64,000 nt of DNA from Arenibacter echinorum (GTDB lineage Bacteria > Bacteroidota > Bacteroidia > Flavobacteriales > Flavobacteriaceae): positions 124,001 to 188,000 of the forward strand of contig NZ_QLLN01000002.1 in assembly GCF_003259375.1 (NCBI RefSeq), written 5' to 3'. Below the pieces are notes generated by a model. It made no database searches, was not told the origin of the DNA, and was given only the letters and a program-made list of their open reading frames with translations. The translations under genes and the position numbers were made by a program. Of this stretch, positions 60,213 through 64,000 are shown piece by piece (within the stretch, counting starts at the first letter, position 1; the number at the start of each line of letters is the position of its first letter).

Positions 60213-61178
60213 TTGAAGTCTTCCATTAAGAATACGCTAAAAACAATTCTCCCAATACTGCTGGGAGTTTTTTTAGTATGGTATTCTTATTATTCCACTT
60301 CCGAGGAGGATAGGTCGGAAATAATACATTACGTAAAAAATGCAGATCCTTTTTGGGTCGGGGTATCCGTTTTTTTAGGGATCCTTACACACCTTTCCAG
60401 AGCTGTAAGGTGGAACTATCTATTGCAGCCATTAGGCTATAGACCAAAACTATTCAACAATATATTGATCATATTAACGGCCTATTTTACAAACCTGGGC
60501 ATACCTAGGTCCGGAGAAATTTTGAGGGCTACAGCCTTGGCCACCTACGAGCATGTTCCATTCCAAAAAGGATTTGGAACCATAGTCACCGAAAGGGTCA
60601 TCGATTTGGTTATGCTATTCCTCATTGTTGCCATAGCACTCTTCCTTCAAACTGATATTATATGGGACTTCCTACAACAAAAAGGTTTTAACCTTGTATT
60701 GATGCTAGTACTTCTTGGTTCAGGGATTTTGGTCCTCTCCTTGGGGACGTATATGGTAAAAAAATCAAAATCAAAATTTGCCTTAAAACTAAAAACATTT
60801 TTGCGAGGCCTTTTGGAGGGCATCCTCAGTATTTTTAGAATGAAAAATAAATGGGGTTTTGTTTTTCACACTTTATTTATTTGGCTAGCCTATATAGCGA
60901 TGTTTTGGGTAATAAAATATACGGTATTGGAAACCGTGGACCTAAGCTTAAGTCAGCTACTGGTAGCCTTTGTGGCAGGAGCCTTTGCCATGTCTGCCAC
61001 CAATGGAGGTATAGGCATTTACCCCATTGCCGTAAGTAGCGCCTTGGCAATTTTCGGCATTAGTAAGGTTTCAGGGGATGCCTTTGGATGGATTATGTGG
61101 ATTTCACAAACTTTAATGATAGTAGTTTTTGGCGCAATATCTTTTCTGATTTTACCGTTATGGAACAGAAACAAATAG
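60213..61178 (+). CDS. LPG_synthase_TM / UPF0104-type membrane protein
   Basis: 321 residues from TTG at 60213, two bases after panD, so probably coupled. About eight transmembrane helices (ILPILLGVFLVWYSYY, VGVSVFLGILTHLSRAVRW, LILTAYFTNLGIPRSGEI, VIDLVMLFLIVAIALFL, and so on). RWNYLLQPLGYRP, NLGIPRSGEILRA and the VTERVIDL motif are typical of the lysylphosphatidylglycerol synthase TM region (PF03706) without the soluble catalytic domain; such proteins move lipids or lipid-linked molecules. Substrate unknown. Confidence 0.88.
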   Translation: MKSSIKNTLKTILPILLGVFLVWYSYYSTSEEDRSEIIHYVKNADPFWVGVSVFLGILTHLSRAVRWNYLLQPLGYRPKLFNNILIILTAYFTNLGIPRSGEILRATALATYEHVPFQKGFGTIVTERVIDLVMLFLIVAIALFLQTDIIWDFLQQKGFNLVLMLVLLGSGILVLSLGTYMVKKSKSKFALKLKTFLRGLLEGILSIFRMKNKWGFVFHTLFIWLAYIAMFWVIKYTVLETVDLSLSQLLVAFVAGAFAMSATNGGIGIYPIAVSSALAIFGISKVSGDAFGWIMWISQTLMIVVFGAISFLILPLWNRNK

Positions 61179-61203
61179 TCTTCTATTGCCCAAATACTGT
61201 TCT

Positions 61204-62346
61204 ATGCAACGTTTTTTTACTCTATTGGCCTTGTTCGTCTACTTTGGTAGCAATGCACAAGTAACCCAAGAAATATTCGAATCCTTTAAATTACAGGAGC
61301 GCAGGGATGTACAATACTACTTCCCCGAAACCTATACCGTAGAAAAAAAATATCCGGTCATCGTTGTTCTGGATGGGGAATATCTATTTGATCAAGTGGT
61401 GGCCAATGCAAAATTTTACAGTAATTTCCACGGCATGCCCGAAGCTATTGTAGTTGGCGTACATCAATCCAAAAATAACCTAAGGAATCAGGATTGTGGC
61501 TTTGAGCCCGATAGCGGTCTGCCCACCGAAAAAGGCAAATTGTTCTTCGAATTTTTGGGAATGGAACTTATTCCCTATTTGGAAACCAAATTCAGTACGG
61601 CTCCCTTTAAAATGTTCGTGGGATACGATATCACTGCTAATTTTGGAAATTTTTACCTCTTTAAGGACGATTCCCTATTTAACGCCTATATCAGTATTTC
61701 ACCATATTTGGCCCCAGAAATGGAAACAAGGGTACCTTCCAGATTATCCGTGATGAAAAAGAAAATATTCTACCAATTGATCTTGGAGGGCGAAAAAAGT
61801 GAAAATAGCAATAGAGTATTGGCCATGCACCAAACATTAAAAGGTATGGAGTCTGATAATCTACGCTATTTCTTTGATCAGTATGAGAATGCCGATCATA
61901 TTTCTGTGGCCACCTACGGCATTGGAAAAGCCTTCGACAATATCTTTGGAATGTTCAAACCCATAAGTCCAAAAGAGTACAAAGAAAAGATCTTAACCCA
62001 AGTTGGACCTGTATTTGATTATTTGGCGGACAAACAGGCTTCTATAGAAAATCTATTTGGCTTTAGAAAAACAACCAGTCTAAACGACATTATGGCCATT
62101 TACGCTGCCTCCAGAAAAAAGGAGGATTTTGAATCCCTGAAGCCCTTATCAGATCTCTGTAAAAAAGAGTATCCAAATACTATGTTGGGCTTTTATTTTG
62201 AAGCCGAATATTACGAGCAATTGGGCGAACCTAAAAAGGCTCTACGGACTTTTGAAAAGGCATTTGGTATGGAAGAAATAGATTTTCTTACCAAAGAAAT
62301 GGCTTTGGAAAAAATTGATGCCCTCAAAGCAGATTTTGGATACTAA
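61204..62346 (+). CDS. Exported alpha/beta-hydrolase (esterase-like) lacking the nucleophile serine
   Basis: 380 residues from ATG at 61204 (MQRFFTLLALFVYFGSNAQ signal peptide); a TTG at 61186 is disfavoured. The fold matches PF00756-type esterases: YPVIVVLDGEYLFD, AIVVGVHQSKN, LIPYLETKF, AYISISPYL. At the nucleophile elbow one expects G-H-S-x-G, but the sequence is FVGYDITANFG (G140-Y141-D142), so the Ser is replaced by Asp. A TPR-like C-terminal part (about 300-380, FEAEYYEQLGEPKKALRTFE) follows. Possibly a non-catalytic binding protein. Confidence 0.85.
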   Translation: MQRFFTLLALFVYFGSNAQVTQEIFESFKLQERRDVQYYFPETYTVEKKYPVIVVLDGEYLFDQVVANAKFYSNFHGMPEAIVVGVHQSKNNLRNQDCGFEPDSGLPTEKGKLFFEFLGMELIPYLETKFSTAPFKMFVGYDITANFGNFYLFKDDSLFNAYISISPYLAPEMETRVPSRLSVMKKKIFYQLILEGEKSENSNRVLAMHQTLKGMESDNLRYFFDQYENADHISVATYGIGKAFDNIFGMFKPISPKEYKEKILTQVGPVFDYLADKQASIENLFGFRKTTSLNDIMAIYAASRKKEDFESLKPLSDLCKKEYPNTMLGFYFEAEYYEQLGEPKKALRTFEKAFGMEEIDFLTKEMALEKIDALKADFGY

Positions 62347-62574
62347 AAAGACCTTTGCTTAAATGAATAGGGGAAATTAAAAATCCTCTATGCCAAAATT
62401 TACACCATGGCCATCGTTGTTGCACGTATGGCCAATAATACGTCTTGTTGGAGGATAATTAATACCACTACCCATTTACCTTAAATACACTTGTTATCAT
62501 TTTATTCTAAGTGCTCAAAACCCTACCTTATTTTCAAACTTCTTATTACCTTAGCGCAAACCATAATTTAAATA

Positions 62575-63936
62575 ATGGCCAAAACAAAAACTGCTTTTTT
62601 TTGTCAGAGCTGTGGAACACAATATGCCAAGTGGGTAGGACAATGTGGAGCCTGCAAGCAATGGAACACCGTTGTGGAAGAGGTAATTCAGAAAGAGGAA
62701 AAAGTATCTTGGAAAAGTACTTCCCATCCCTCAAAAAAAATTGCAAAACCATTAAGGGTCAATGAGATCAGTACCGATAAGGAAATAAGACTCAACACTT
62801 ACGATTTGGAATTTAATAGGGTCCTTGGCGGAGGCTTGGTCCCTGGCTCCCTAACCCTTTTGGGTGGAGAACCGGGAGTAGGAAAAAGTACTTTATTACT
62901 TCAGATAGCCCTTAAACTCCCCTATAAAACTTTATATGTTTCCGGGGAAGAGAGTCAAAAGCAGATTAAAATGCGGGCCGACCGCATTCACCCCAATAGT
63001 GAAACTTGTTTTATCCTTACCGAGACCAAAACCCAGAATATCTTTCAACAGATCGAAGCCACGGAGCCCGATATTGTGGTCATAGATTCCATACAAACCC
63101 TTCATACAGATTATATTGAGTCTACTGCAGGCAGTATTTCCCAGATAAGGGAATGTACCGCGGAACTCATTAAATTTGCCAAGGAAACCAACACTCCAGT
63201 TATCCTCATTGGCCATATCACAAAAGACGGCACCATTGCCGGACCCAAAATATTGGAGCATATGGTAGATACCGTATTGCAATTTGAGGGCGATAGAAAT
63301 TACGTATACCGCATCCTTAGGTCTTTAAAAAATCGTTTTGGATCTACTTCGGAATTGGGAATATATGAAATGCAGGGCAGCGGTTTAAGGGAAGTGAACA
63401 ACCCGTCCGAGATTCTAATTTCCAAGAACGATGAAGGATTAAGCGGCACATCCATTGCGTCTACCGTAGAGGGCATGCGCCCATTGATGATAGAAATACA
63501 AGCCCTGGTAAGCACGGCAGTATATGGCACGCCTCAGCGTTCTACCACCGGTTACAACGCTAAGCGATTAAACATGCTTTTGGCAGTTTTGGAAAAAAGG
63601 GCCGGATTTAAGTTAGCGGCGAAGGATGTTTTTCTCAACATAACCGGAGGTATATCTGTAGACGATCCCGCAATTGATCTTGCCGTTATCGCGGCCATCC
63701 TCTCCAGTAACGAGGACATTCCCATAGAAAAAGGAGTATGTTTTGCTGCCGAGGTAGGTCTTGCTGGTGAAATAAGGCCGGTACAACGTATAGATCAGCG
63801 CATTTTGGAAGCAGAAAAATTGGGTTTCAGCACTATCTACGTTTCCAAAAATAACAAGATAACATTAAAAAACACCCAAATCCGAATACAGTTGGTCTCC
63901 AAGATCGAAGATGTAGCCAATAGTCTCTTCTCCTAG
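62575..63936 (+). CDS. radA: DNA repair protein RadA
   Basis: 453 residues. Zinc finger FFCQSCGTQYAKWVGQCGAC (C10, C13, C24, C27), RecA-like ATPase with Walker A LGGEPGVGKST (98-106), the RadA signature KNRFG (252-256), and a Lon-like C-terminal domain (NITGGISVDDPAIDLAVIAA). It promotes branch migration in recombination. 228 nt after the esterase-like gene; the interval has no gene. Confidence 0.97.
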   Translation: MAKTKTAFFCQSCGTQYAKWVGQCGACKQWNTVVEEVIQKEEKVSWKSTSHPSKKIAKPLRVNEISTDKEIRLNTYDLEFNRVLGGGLVPGSLTLLGGEPGVGKSTLLLQIALKLPYKTLYVSGEESQKQIKMRADRIHPNSETCFILTETKTQNIFQQIEATEPDIVVIDSIQTLHTDYIESTAGSISQIRECTAELIKFAKETNTPVILIGHITKDGTIAGPKILEHMVDTVLQFEGDRNYVYRILRSLKNRFGSTSELGIYEMQGSGLREVNNPSEILISKNDEGLSGTSIASTVEGMRPLMIEIQALVSTAVYGTPQRSTTGYNAKRLNMLLAVLEKRAGFKLAAKDVFLNITGGISVDDPAIDLAVIAAILSSNEDIPIEKGVCFAAEVGLAGEIRPVQRIDQRILEAEKLGFSTIYVSKNNKITLKNTQIRIQLVSKIEDVANSLFS

Positions 63937-63954
63937 TGCCCCCTTAAGTATTCG

Positions 63955-64000
63955 CTATTTTTTAGAATTGAACATCCTTGCCAAAACCATCATTAGAACC
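63955..64000 (-). CDS. Possible C-terminal end of a convergent gene at the window edge
   Basis: On the minus strand a frame enters at 64000 and stops at 63957-63955, ending VLMMVLARMFNSKK. It is hydrophobic then basic, as a membrane-protein tail might be. 15 codons are too few to be sure. Confidence 0.3.
   Translation of the reverse strand, partial: VLMMVLARMFNSKK

Overview
This window looks like chromosomal DNA from a marine member of the family Flavobacteriaceae (phylum Bacteroidota). The evidence is two SusC/SusD pairs, a T9SS-type C-terminal tail fragment, DUF4270 and DUF285 lipoproteins, a TonB-dependent receptor paired with an SGNH lipoprotein, atpD-atpC standing apart from other ATP synthase genes, a multiheme cytochrome c, and repeated TAnnTTTG promoter boxes. 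No rRNA, tRNA or CRISPR array was recognised.

Layout. 1-8.8 kb: a truncated secreted protein, recX, a small outer-membrane protein and a JmjC-like oxygenase, then a biotin operon read leftward (bioF, a DUF2007/zinc-ribbon gene, bioD, bioA, a ketosynthase and, after a 99-bp nested inverted repeat, bioB). 8.9-11.3 kb: an M61 peptidase and a GNAT acetyltransferase. 11.3-22.1 kb is an accessory region. It holds two ParD/ParE modules (the second toxin is frameshifted in an A8 run), a beta-helix protein, an orphan HTH protein, a DUF285 repeat lipoprotein, a large AT-rich AAA_13 ATPase resembling the anticodon nuclease RloC, an AT-rich lipoprotein, and the broken 3' end of a T9SS cargo gene. The ATPase and lipoprotein genes are bounded by short complementary core sequences, with an attC-like imperfect hairpin between them. 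They therefore look like two integron-type gene cassettes without a nearby integrase. This is the most interesting part of the window.

22.5-39.6 kb holds two polysaccharide/glycan-uptake loci. The first is susC-susD with a convergent TPR-membrane-AraC regulator. The second, read leftward, is susC-susD, an FG-GAP/ASPIC-UnbV lipoprotein and a seven-heme cytochrome c. Strong palindromes lie in both intergenic regions. 40-46.6 kb, rightward: VOC, DoxX-like, serine hydrolase, sulfatase, ABM monooxygenase, Gfo/Idh/MocA oxidoreductase and amidohydrolase, plausibly small-molecule and sugar catabolism next to the uptake loci. 46.6-64 kb is mostly housekeeping: atpC-atpD, an SGNH lipoprotein with its TonB receptor, glmS, DUF4270 and a short GT5 starch-synthase-like gene leftward; panC, panD, a flippase-like membrane protein, a pseudo-esterase and radA rightward.

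All functions are inferred from sequence motifs read by eye; no database search was run.
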